Source: Syngnathus acus
Lineage: Eukaryota; Chordata; Actinopteri; Syngnathiformes; Syngnathidae
NCBI RefSeq assembly: GCF_901709675.1
Contig: NC_051095.1
Coordinates: 22,295,456 to 22,359,455 of the forward strand
Direction of reading: 5' to 3'
Length of the DNA: 64,000 nt
In this document: piece after piece, positions 11,201-23,200 of the stretch
Layout of the letters: each line of letters begins with the position of its first letter
How positions within the stretch are numbered: position 1 is the first letter of the stretch
Notes under the pieces: model-generated
What the model saw: only the letters and a program-made list of their open reading frames with translations
The model's database searches: none
What the model was told of the DNA's origin: nothing
Made by a program: the position numbers and the translations under genes

Positions 11201-14200
11201 GAGCATCTTGCCCCCGCTACAGCACTTCCACCATCGTGTTATGTAAGTGCTGCTGGTGTTTTGGCCGATGACTGAAGCCTACTTTGACCTGCAGGATTAA
11301 GGTTTACAAGGCCTATGGAAAATAGTAGAATGTCCTACATGGATGCTGTACCATTGTGACCTCTGAGGGCTTTTACTTTTTTCTGTCTATTATGTCCCAT
11401 TGGCAGTGTTTTTTGGGGGGGTGGGGGTGCCTCTTGCCTCGGATGATTTTTTTGGCTTTCTAACCAAGATTTTAACATTGAATTTAATTTTTGGCAAATA
11501 CTTGAGTATATGTATACGGTGGCGTTCTTTTACTACTGCGAGATGTTATGGTCTCCAAAGCTCTCACCGTCAAACATCCACGTGCGCCTGACAGCAAAAG
11601 GCCTACTAAGAAACATTCACCTGCTGTCAGGATGCTGGAAAAACACGGTGGTTTTCCAAGCAGGTTAGTCACCTCATTTTGTTATATTGAAATTGACTTG
11701 ACCATATGGTCTCTGAGTTAAACATTTTGTTATTTACAGTACTTGACCTGTGTTTCAAAAAGTGTGCCTCTATGTTTAGCATGGCTGTTTACTTGTCTCT
11801 TAAGCAGGAGGTTCGGCTTTCATTTAACTACAGTAGTGACTATAATTTCACCCAGTATACTGCTGAATTCAAGCAAGATTAAAATGTTAGATTGGTTTCA
11901 CTATGCAGTAGCTATCATGTCCATTCTTTGTTTTTAAATTTGTGTGTAAATGATCAAGAAAGGCAAAAAGAAGACGGACCTTTCATATTGGCCACATAGA
12001 GAGACCCACTTATCCTATTTCAGCCTGAAATGTACCAAGGTTATTTTGGACTCTACATGAAGCCTCACAGTGACAGTAGATCAGTTCTGTTGGGAAACTA
12101 GTTTTGGTTCCGATAAAAGTTGAATGCTTTGAATGCTATTTTTAGTTTTGAAATTTTGAAGGAATTTTCGTCTCATCGGGTATTACAATTCCAATGGTGT
12201 TAATCAAATAGAACTACTACAATAATTTGGTTTACAAATATGGCACTGTAGTTAACGAATGGAGTGTTCCAATAATGTCAATGAGAATGAGCCTGAACTG
12301 AATTCTCTGTCACTATGCTAACAAAGAACTCAGTGATGTGATAAACAGCACAACTCATCACCAGTTCTATGCTGCGATATCTCCTTACATGCCTACAAAA
12401 CTACTGTTCTAAAATCTACTTGGATGGTTTTTTTTTTTAACAATAGATTGTTTGTTTTACCTTTGAGATCTATGGTCAGAGCAAGAGGAGCAGTCTCCAA
12501 CATTTTGCAGATTTTCATTATTTCTTGGAAGTCCCTTGAGTTACATAACATTACCTCTGTGTGTTTATATTATCTTAAAGAGGCCGTTTTGAGGTATAGA
12601 GTTGAGTTGTTGAATTTATCTTTCCATCTTTCATCTCCTTATCAAACTGCACAGCAAAACCTCGGTGCATACAAACATTGATTCATGTTAATTGCTCATG
12701 TTTGAAAGTGATGGTTCTTGTGCATACAGCAGAGGGCAATCTCGTTCAGATAAACCCACAGGTTTGCTGAGAAGTAACAAGAATTATAAAGATCACATCC
12801 TGTTCATCAATTGAATGCTTGTTATCCAACTTTTAATCTGCTCCACTATAAACTTTACCTGTTTATCCAGGTATTGTGTAATATACTTAAAAAAATCATA
12901 TTAAAATTCTGCTAGCCTGCCATGTTTGACTAATTTGCAATAAGAACAATCTTGTGTTGCGTTTTATGGTTTAGGGCCTAAATGTGTAAATGCATTTTGT
13001 TTGGTCTGATTTAAGCATTGACTCAGAATAGTGCATAATAATGTTCCTTCATTTTTTTTCCTCCTGTGCTTAGTTGAGGAATGAAATCAGACCAATATGA
13101 ATAAATGTACAGCCATCCATTTTCTGAACCGCTGTCGCAGGTGTGCTGGAGCCTATCCCAGTTTTTTTTTTTTTTTTAAAAACAGAATGTTCACCATAAA
13201 ATTAGCAACGTACTCAAAGTAACTTGCACACATGGGAAAGCCAAGTTTCATATTGCCAATATGTGGTCCTATTATCATGAAGTATTATTGGTCAAACATA
13301 TTGTAGATTCAATACAATTAATAACAAAATGAGATACAGTAGATCAGGAATGTGTAATACTAAAAGCAAAAATCTCTATTGATGAAGAGATTCAACCTGC
13401 TTTGTCTAATGTTGTCTTATGGCCTTGGTATTGTGACACATTACTGGACCCAGTAATTGTAAAGATGGTACAAAAATTTAAGGAATTAATTTTTTATCAC
13501 CTAAATGTAATATTACTGTGATGTTACCTCCACCACTAATTGGTGCTAATGTGTCTATTTACTGCTTGAGTGGACTGACAATCCTCTGAGTACTCCCACT
13601 AGACCCTTTGGTTCATTAAATTCCACTCACTGAAAGCTGGTATTCCAGATATGTTTCAATTTAACCTCATCGCCATGTTACACAACACTGTATCACTGTT
13701 TGCTCCCTCCTGGTGAACTGGCCATTGTAAAACATGTTTTCTTGCAGGTGGGAATTATTTATATTTTATAATACATAAACATAATGATTCTATTTGTTAG
13801 TCTAATGATGCAAGCATGTTGTTTTTTTATTATCACACATGTTGATAATAAACAAAGGTTGCTTGTTTGCTGGATTCTGGGAATCTAAATAATTGCACTA
13901 GCAGAACAAGCTGCCCTCAGTGACCAGGTCCACAGCGCTCGCTATTGAATTGGGAAATGGAAAACTAATTGTATTTAGAGGATCCATCTTTATGCCGGGC
14001 TATCTGTGAAGCAGCACTGGGAATAGTCAGAACATCTGTGGGCGGTGGAACCATCCACAACTTGACAGTATCGAGTTGAGGCTGGTATGGTATTATCGGA
14101 CCATATACTGTACTGTGCTTATGGAAGGAAGTTTGAAGTTGATCATGAACATTGTCTCAACTATTGATGCGTATTCTTTTACAGTGGAAAAGAACAAGCC

Positions 14201-17200
14201 CAAGACTTCGTCCCGGCAGCAAGTGTCAACATCCCAGGCAAAAGAGAATCAAGGACCTCCAGATGTGGTGCCACCCAGTCTCCCACGGGATGACAGAAAT
14301 GACCAGAGGATCCAGAATCTTGAGGGACTGCTTGCGGCCTCTAACTGCAGATTTCAAGCTGTCACTATCGTCTTACAGCACATTCTGTCTGAGGTAGGAT
14401 CATTTGTTTTGGGGATTTGAAGGTTTTTTTTCACAATTAAACCAAAATAAATGTGCACTTGTTTTGAGAATAACAGCCATATTTAATCCCAACTGTTTTT
14501 GTTTAGTTTCATACTTTTTTTATAACGTTAAGTGGGAAAACACTGAAGGAAAAATGTTTTGGTATTTTAGTCCTCAGTACGTAAAGAAATCGGTTATTTG
14601 TTGCTGCAATGCTGGAATTAGAACCCAACGTTGCATTTATAGATGCCAATAATAATGCAACCCAAATGCTATTTGTATGTGCAAATATTTATGCGCTCAG
14701 CAGTTTAAACATGGATCTTCAAACACATTTAAACAATGTTTGAATATGGTGTGTCAAGCAGTGTCATGTGATTAGTTTCCAGAAACCAAGTTCCTCTGGG
14801 GATTGTTTGCCACTACATTATAAACAAGCTTCTCACATCAGAATACAGCTCGAGTCTTGTTCCTTATTTTTTGACTGTCAAAACAAAATTATGCCTTGGG
14901 AAAGTAGACTGTCATAATCGCTGGTTACATATTGGATGTTACTTTTATTTCTTTAATATGCTTGTGCTCAACTGTTTGACTTGTATGAGGGATTTTTTAT
15001 ATTATTTATAAAAAATAAATAAATAACCACAATTCGGTTTCTTAATGTGCTGCGAATTAAATGCTTACAGTAAATTATTTGCCATTTTGATCATATACCG
15101 TAATTTCTGGACTATAAGCCGCACCTGATTATAAACCGCATCAGCAAAAATTTTAGGAAGATTTTTTTTATTTTATTATCATAAATAAGCTGCACCGTAC
15201 TAAAAGTCGCATGTGCACGTGAGTTATTTACAAAGAAAGACGGTGCACAGAAAGGCTTTTTAAAGTTTTAGTAACATACTATAACATTTCTTTCCAAACA
15301 CTGCCTGTGACGCGGCAGTAATACCGCAGCAACACGAAAGTAACAGCACTAATAGGGCTGTCATTGAGGGAATAATAAAGGATTATCTTATCTTATCTTA
15401 TCTTATAGAAAAAAACATACCGGTAAAAGTCACCGAGACACGGCGGTAACAAAGCAGCAACACGGTAGCACAGCACTAACAGGGCTGGTTAAAAAAAATA
15501 CCAGTAAAAGTCACTGAGAGCCGTCGTCTTCATGTTCCTCCTGGCCACTGAAACCATCGAAGTCTTCCTCCTCAGTGTCCGATTGGAATACTTGATACTT
15601 CGCCACACACTTTCTCAGTCTCTTCCATTGTCGCTTTTATGCATTTCTTCTAGCATTTTCCATAATGAGGGTCTGTTCATGCAAATTTTATTCATGCACG
15701 AAGAGCTAAGTTACATTAAACTAGCGAGCTACACATATAGCTCCAGAGTAGATGTGACCAGGAAATAAAGAAAGAAAAGGGTGACGCAACAAGATGTCAT
15801 CAACAATAGCCCAGTTTCCCCTAGTGACCGGAAGAAACCTCTACAATGCATGAGCAGCTGTAGTTCCTACGTTAAGAACCAAATCGAGTGCCTTTAACTT
15901 AAAAGCGGCATCATATGCATTTCTTTTGTCCCCCATAATGAGGGTTTGTGTATAAAAGCTTCCTTTTGTCAGTAATGTCCGTCTTGATCTCGTTCTGTCT
16001 CTTTGTGTGAATTATACGGCACTATTTGCCTGGCGGATGGACATGCGATCATCACACCACTCTTCTCCCTAGTGACCGTGTCACATATCCCTCCGCCGAG
16101 CAAAGCGGTGCCGCACAACAGCGGTCCACAGCCTTTTTACGAGTGTATAAAAGTGATCAAGTCATCACAAAAATCACAAAAAATCCCTAGATACGCCACA
16201 CAGGAGGACAAGCCCCAGGGTTCAAAACTTGAGCAAAAAGTAGCGACTTATAGTCCGGAAATTATGGTAGTTGTTGAACATCCCTGTGTTGTACCTGTCC
16301 ACATGTAATGTCCTGCTGATGCTTTTGACCCAATCACTGATCTCCTCATTGGTTCCTTAAGTGACAGTGTACATCAGCTCCAATAGGAAAACTTACAGTT
16401 GTTGGAGTAATTACTGAAAATTCCATATACAGTGTTGTGAAGCTAAGGATACCTTTATCTGTTGTGTGTTGGTAGTGCCCATTGGAGAGTATAGTCGTTC
16501 AAAGGCCCAAGAATAGATGGCTCTTACCATCACCGTGTGAGAATGCTGTCAGCTGTTGCCTTGATATGGTCAAATGAGCGAGTGACCATGCCACTTAGCC
16601 AGCACTGCACTTTGTTTCTTATCTTCTGTTAGATTTGGATTGTGAGATAAAATGTAGTGGACTGGCTATGAAACCAGCAGGCACAGGCAAATACCCTACC
16701 GGTAGAAAGAAACTGGATTGTTGTGGGTAGGTTGATGTTTTGTGGAGTGGTTTACTAAAAATATGGGATACAAGATGCTTCTATACAGAAACACACAATT
16801 GCAGCACTCACAAGTTTTAATCTGTGTGCATCGGAGGAAACAAATGCACCGTTCTCTTAAAATATATCATGTTTAAGTTCACTGTGAAGTCATTCTCATC
16901 CAGTCAGATGGTTGAGAACTGGCTTCTAAATCCTTGACCTGTTTGAGTTTGATCCACAAGCTACAGATCATTATTGCCTGAGATTATTTGCTTGAAAGTG
17001 AAACTGGAAATCTGATCTGTCACTGTCGTAAAAGGGTGTGTACCAGTGGAATTGTGAGCATGAGGTCCACAGGAGGGAGTGGTGCGGAGGTTTAGTGGAT
17101 GACTTAATGCTGCCTTGGATGAGAATGGGGGATGGTCGTGATGAAGGCTCTCCCCATGTCCCTGTGGGAAGGTCACTTCCCATCTTAAAGGCTGTTCCAT

Positions 17201-20200
17201 CATCTTTACAAATGATCTGGTTTCTCCATTCTGAATGCTTGCATGTGCTGCTGTCTTAAAGTGACCTCACCTCAGTCGGGAGGAGCCTGTTCTTCTTTTG
17301 GAAGCCTGCCCCTTTGTGTGAGTGTGTGTTTTTTTTATTACAGCACTGCACTTAGCAGTCAGTTAGCTCAGCTGGAGAAGCATCTTGTAATCCAGGACGA
17401 TGTAAGTGGAGGTGGTGCGCCCACCTGGACCGCTGTTTGTCCTGGCTTACTTAGTGGGTCCAAACCCCAGTGCGGGGCAGGGGCTCAAAGGCTGTCATGG
17501 GTTGTACAGGCAGCAGATTGTGCGTCACAGCTCCCTGTGCTGCAAAGCAGGTAACTTACACTGACACTTAATTTGTAGGTACTGTTGTAAATGGCAGTGG
17601 GCAGGCTTTTGTGTTTGTTTTATATTGGAGAATGATGTTTGACTCGCCTTTGCTCTGGCGTCTTTTAACATTTACATGTATGACCATTCATGATGTCACG
17701 TGTTTAGTGTCATAATTAAGGAATTGTTTCTCTTAAGTTGTGTCAAATCGAAACCTTGAAGAGCACTGCAGCAAGTGTTGGAAGTAAAGCAACTATGCCA
17801 GCAAGAATGATGAGCTAACACTCAACATGAGTAGACTAACAAGTTTAACTTTTATTTGCCTTATTCCTGATGTTTACTTTCATCAGCACCTGCGGTTATA
17901 TTGCAGTCCTATATTTGTTCTTGCTAATATCCTGGCTTGGTAACTGCATTCATTAAACATTTGAATTACATTTGTGTCTTTTCATGTTGTGAGTGTACCT
18001 TCTCTACTTATCAATAATAGGTTGCAATATGGTATTATTAATGTAACAATCTAAATTCTGTCACTTTTTTTTTGAAAATAAATATTTTTCATATATTTGT
18101 CCTGTTGCTTTGATTTTAATATGTTGGATCTGTTCTTATTTCTGTGCAGCGTGATGAAGCCACGGGGCAGTGCCAAGAACTCTCTCAGCAGTTGGTCAAC
18201 CTCCAAGGAGAGTTAGGTAAGATGGTCCGGGCCATGCACTTGGGACTGTACGCATATACAGTATGTATGGCACTTGTCTCATACTTGGTTTCATGTTTCA
18301 TAACTGACACCCATCAGTCATCAATGGGTGTGCATCTCTCCGATAAAAGATGATTCAATACATATGTATCTTGGTGCATGGGGTACACTAGGATTCAAGA
18401 GCAGCACATTTTGAAGCGGACCAGTTCAATTGGGTGTGGATTTTGTCATGTTTATTAACATGTAAAAGATTTCCAAAGCCCAACCGACTAAAGTTAATTA
18501 GATTCAAAGGAACAATTAGTAATTAACGACATTGAATAGTTTCATACTGATTATTACCGTAATTTTCGGACTATAAGTCGCACCGGAGTATAAGTCGCAC
18601 CAGCCATAAAATGCCCAAAAAAGTGAAAAAACCCCATATATATGTATATAAATCGCTCCTGAGTATAAGTCGCCCCCCCACCCAAACTATGAAAAAAAAC
18701 CGCGACTTATAGTCCGAAAATTACGGTACCTCCTGCATTTCTCATACGGGGTGATCTGGTATGTATTTCGCTACACTTAAAGGATGGTCTATTTTATGAT
18801 GGTAAGAATTCAGTTTGGTTAAATAAAACAAATTTCTGATTCAAAGCGATTTTCATTTACACCCCAAGTAGTAGGGCCATCTCAAAAATACCCACTCATC
18901 AATGATTACATTCATTATCTGTACCATCTTTTATTAATGAATTTTGTCACTTTGTATTTTATGCTTGAATCTCGTTTTTAGCAAAACGTGCTCTGTGTGC
19001 AAAGCATCAAGTAGATCTCCAAAATGATTGACCAAACCAATCGTCAATAAAACAAACTTTTTGTTTATTATTAAAAGAAAATAGTGAGAAAATTAAGCGT
19101 TAACTTTTTCTTCCTGTGTACGCCAGCTATATGCAGTTATTGAATTTGCCTATTCCTATTCAATTTTTTTTCTGTAGAGACTGCATTCAGCTAAGCGTCA
19201 CTGAAAAACTGTCTGTTTTGCTGCTCTTATAAGTTCCAAATGGCGTCAAAGCTCCGCTTCATAGCAACTTAAGAGGTGTCAAGGAACTACAGTATTTTGA
19301 AGTTATACATAGATGTGTGTATGTTGCCGCGGGGCTACCTCATCAGTGTTTGACTAAGCTTTTATTGCTCGTCATCAAGGAACTGTATGTATGAGGTGAT
19401 AGGGTAATAGTGACTCTGAGTAGCTTGAAAATAATAACACTATTGAAGCCAAGTGGAACAGTAGCACTAATCAAATGAAATTGTGAGTGATCCAACAGTG
19501 GTGGAGTAATGACAGTATTTCTCTATTCAGTGAGGAAAATTAACAGCCATAATTCCATATCTTGTTTCCTGTCCACTTGACCCTTGTGATAAATCTTTTA
19601 TTATTATATATAAATGATCAATTTGCATTAATTTGATCTTATCCTCATATTATGCAGACACACGCACCTTGTTTAAAGTGCCTCTCGACTTCCACATGAC
19701 TATTAAATTCTAAGCACTGTTCTAACACATTCTTTTGTTGAATGGTCCTTCAGATACCCTAACCTCAAGTTGACCTGGCTACACGCACTGTAGCAACAAC
19801 TGTTTGAAAGTGTTCCCGTCAACTTTCTGTCGCCGGATTTACATTCTTCCTAAAGGAATCCATTGATGTGTCAACCAGTCCTGTGATATTGACAGTGCCA
19901 TACATCCCTAATTATGCTACACGATCTGCATCCGTTACTCCCAAAAGTCCATCCCATGTCAGACTGTGGGCCAGAGCATCTAACTTTAGTTCTGGCATAA
20001 AGCAGACCTGCAGACACTATATGAGCCAAATGGTGTTTGTTTCCATGGGCGGAATTGGACTAAAGGCTCATATGACCAGATCACAGTTGCACATGGTTGC
20101 GGAATGCACTTTCTTGGCCTCTGCATGCCAGAGCCTGATAGCTGGTCCCAGTATTGGCTTTGCCTCTACTCCTGGCTCTGCTGCCGTTATTCCACTCTGT

Positions 20201-23200
20201 CGCGGGTGCTGCTGCTTCACGCTTTTGCGGTCATGTTCTCTTCCACTGTCTTAACATACAGTTTAAACTATCAGACTCTCAGACATCGTTGTTGTTTTGG
20301 ATGATTCGGTGAATGTCAGTGGGATGAATTGGTCCATATGTCACCTTTGATGAAAGCTGCATTGTAGATTTACTCACTAATAACTACCCTTGAGCAGCTT
20401 GTGTTGAGACAGTTTGACTAGTCGACAGAAGCTGAGCTAACGCCTCTGCTTAAACATTGTTCAAAAGGTACAAGAGCCCCAGCTGAAATCTTTTACCCAT
20501 GGTCCAGTTTTCACAATGTGAAAATATGTAACCTCTGGCCATAAATAACTTTGCCGTAATTGGCAGATATCCTGTCGTCCAGTGTAGCCAGCGCTACCCA
20601 TGTGTTTCTTTGACATTCATTAAAAAGTAGTGCCACCTTTGTCATCCTAAACACATTTTGTAAGGGCCCCATTCTGAAGTTGTTTATGTACATCAACACA
20701 ATTATGACAACCTTTCTAAGGTAACCAGGTTCACATTTTGCAGCTACGCAACCTCGCCGGGCATCACCGAGCTCAAGAATAGGAGGACTAAACACACTTT
20801 GCATTTTGCAGAGTGCTCAGTCAATTCATCCGAACGGCTGGAAAAGGAGAAGCAGGACTTGCAGGATGCTCTGGAGTGTGCAATGCGGAGACTGCAGGAG
20901 CAGCACCAGAAGGACCTGGAAGAGATGGAGCAGAGACTGCAGGCCTTCTACCAGGCTGAGTGGGACAAGGTCCACCTCAGTTACCAGGGCGAGGCAGACA
21001 AGTACAAAGCTCTGCTACAAACGCAGGTTTGTCCCCTTCACCAAATGTGTCTTGAGCCGATAGGGTTCCAGTGACTAAATGCAAAAACATTCATAATAAA
21101 TAGTGAATAAATGCACAACTTTTTAGTAATAGGGATGAGCTAGTAATTGATCGGTTTCCCATGTCTCACCAAAAGATGGAACAACTTGAAGGAAGTCATG
21201 ACACTCTGAAGCTGGAATTAGAGCGGAGCCATGAAGAACAGCTGCAATGTGTTAAACAACAACATGAACAGTCACTGGAAGGTAAGTGAGGTGAGGTGAG
21301 GTGAGGTGAGGTGGGGTGAAGTGAGTTGAGGTGTGTTGAGTGAGTTGAATTGTTTTCTTCCATCTTATACCATAACTTCTTCAGAGCTCAAGAAATTACA
21401 CACTCAGCAACTGGAGTCATTGGATGAAAGTTTGAAGGATTCAGAAGTGGCACTCATTGTAAGCTGAACAGTTTTTCTCCCAATACGAATGCATGTGATA
21501 CTGTATTTTAAAGAAACCCCGCCTTTTTCCTGCAGGCACAAATTCAAGTGCTGACTCGGGAAAACGTTGACCTGCTCGAAAAGCTAACGTCAGAAGAGAA
21601 TAAGCGGAGAGAGCTGGCGGTGGGACAGGTACTGCTTTGTGCATCGTGATGTTTATGTCAATCATAAACCAAACCATTCATTTATTTCCCTGAATGGTTG
21701 GCATCATGATCTGAATTGGGCCCAATACCAATTCTCTGAATACACTGCCCTTTCAAATTTGTTTGAAGTGCAGTGTTAAAGACAGTCTGCTTTTCCATAT
21801 CAGTATTGATTCAGAACCCACTCAGCAGTCAACCATGTAATTAAGGGAACTTTATTAAGAGTGCTCAAGTTTTTTTATTATTTACAATATGTGTGTTGCC
21901 GCTGCTTTACTGGGATCTTATTTTAACGTTCCAAAAGAGCCCTGAAAATTCTTGTTCTTTCCCTGTAGAAGGACTCGCACACTGTGTATCTGGAGCAAGA
22001 GCTGGAAAGCCTCAAGGTGGTGCTGGATATCAAAAACAAACAACTTCACCAACAGGAGAAGATGATGATTAAAATTGATGAACTGGTAAGTTCTAGAATA
22101 GAGACAAGGCATGTTATACAACCTGTTATACAAGAATTAAAATTGTCGTGCTGTCAAGCATTGTTCACATGTTTTGTCTGCCAGCTTGAGAAAAATGTGA
22201 AGTTAGACGAAAGCCTTAAGAAGGTCCAGCAGGAGAACGAGGACCTCAAAGCTCGCATGGAGAGATACTCTATGCTCTCAAAGTAAGTCGTGGTCAATCT
22301 TCTTCCTCGCGCATAGGAGATCACATTTGCTGCCCTAGGAACTTGCTCATTTTAAATCTGCACTCTACGGGATTTCGCGTTTCAAATTGCTACTGCCACC
22401 TGTGGCCAAAAAGATAAATTTAACCCTCCTTACTTCGCGTGTATGGTTAAACTTGTGTATTTACAGTAGGTTTACCCCAGAATTTGGTTATCCATTTTGA
22501 CTCATTTTATGAACATAACATATACAGTGTGCCTCCCGAATCTTGATGTTAGGGGTGTAAATCACGGGTTTTGTCACGATACGATATCATATCGATACAA
22601 AGAACCACGATACGATATTTGCCGATATCTTAAAGCCTGCTGTGATTCATTCACGATACATCACGATATAGTGCTCCACGATCGTTTTTTTTTTTTTTTA
22701 AATAAAAAATATAGAACAATATCCTGATTTATAACAATTCATACGCAAAATCAACAAGGTACTGCAAACTCTTTATTTAGGAAATTACAAGAGTATTGTA
22801 GTATACAAAGTGCTTATTTTAACACTGAACTTTATCAAATTCCTATATTTTTTCTCATATAAGTAAAGAAAAATGAATATTCTTTCTTTTTTTGTAATAC
22901 CATTAACTTTAAAGTGCATTACTGAACTATTTATTTACAATAATTTTAATTGTCCGTTGAGCCATCTTTTCTTTGGAATCCAAAGTGCTTCCAAACGAAT
23001 GACTTGAAGCCCAAAGGGGAGCGAATTTCCTCGTCTTCTTGGACACTAGCCATAGCACCAGCCCAGGAGCCGCGTAGTTGTCGGCTCCCCTTTCACGTGC
23101 CTGCTCTGCTCACAACACAACACGCCGCGTACTGCTCCCGGAAAGAGGAAGCAAGCAACAATGAACTGGATTTCAAAATAAAGTCGCGTCTAATGTCCGA

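Noticed and set aside
11546-11664. Possible extra mtus1 exon ending at a good donor (AAGCAG-GTTAGT)
   Set aside because: The most protein-like frame would end in phase 2, but the next exon (14185) needs phase 1. The phase-compatible version has a poor acceptor and an unconvincing translation. Exons 10781 and 14185 join perfectly without it.
17343-17551. Exon-like stretch after TTATTACAG with a leucine/glutamine-rich start
   Set aside because: The flanking mtus1 exons join in phase 0, and in that phase this stretch has a TAG within four codons. The human protein has no insertion at this point. It could be an alternative first exon but nothing supports that.
19868-20254. 128-codon open frame in a mtus1 intron
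   Set aside because: No recognisable motif, cysteine- and serine-rich mixed composition, no splice context, and an alternative start only. Likely chance.
20511-20804. 97-codon minus-strand open frame
   Set aside because: Overlaps the acceptor region of a real mtus1 exon and shows no family similarity I can recognise.
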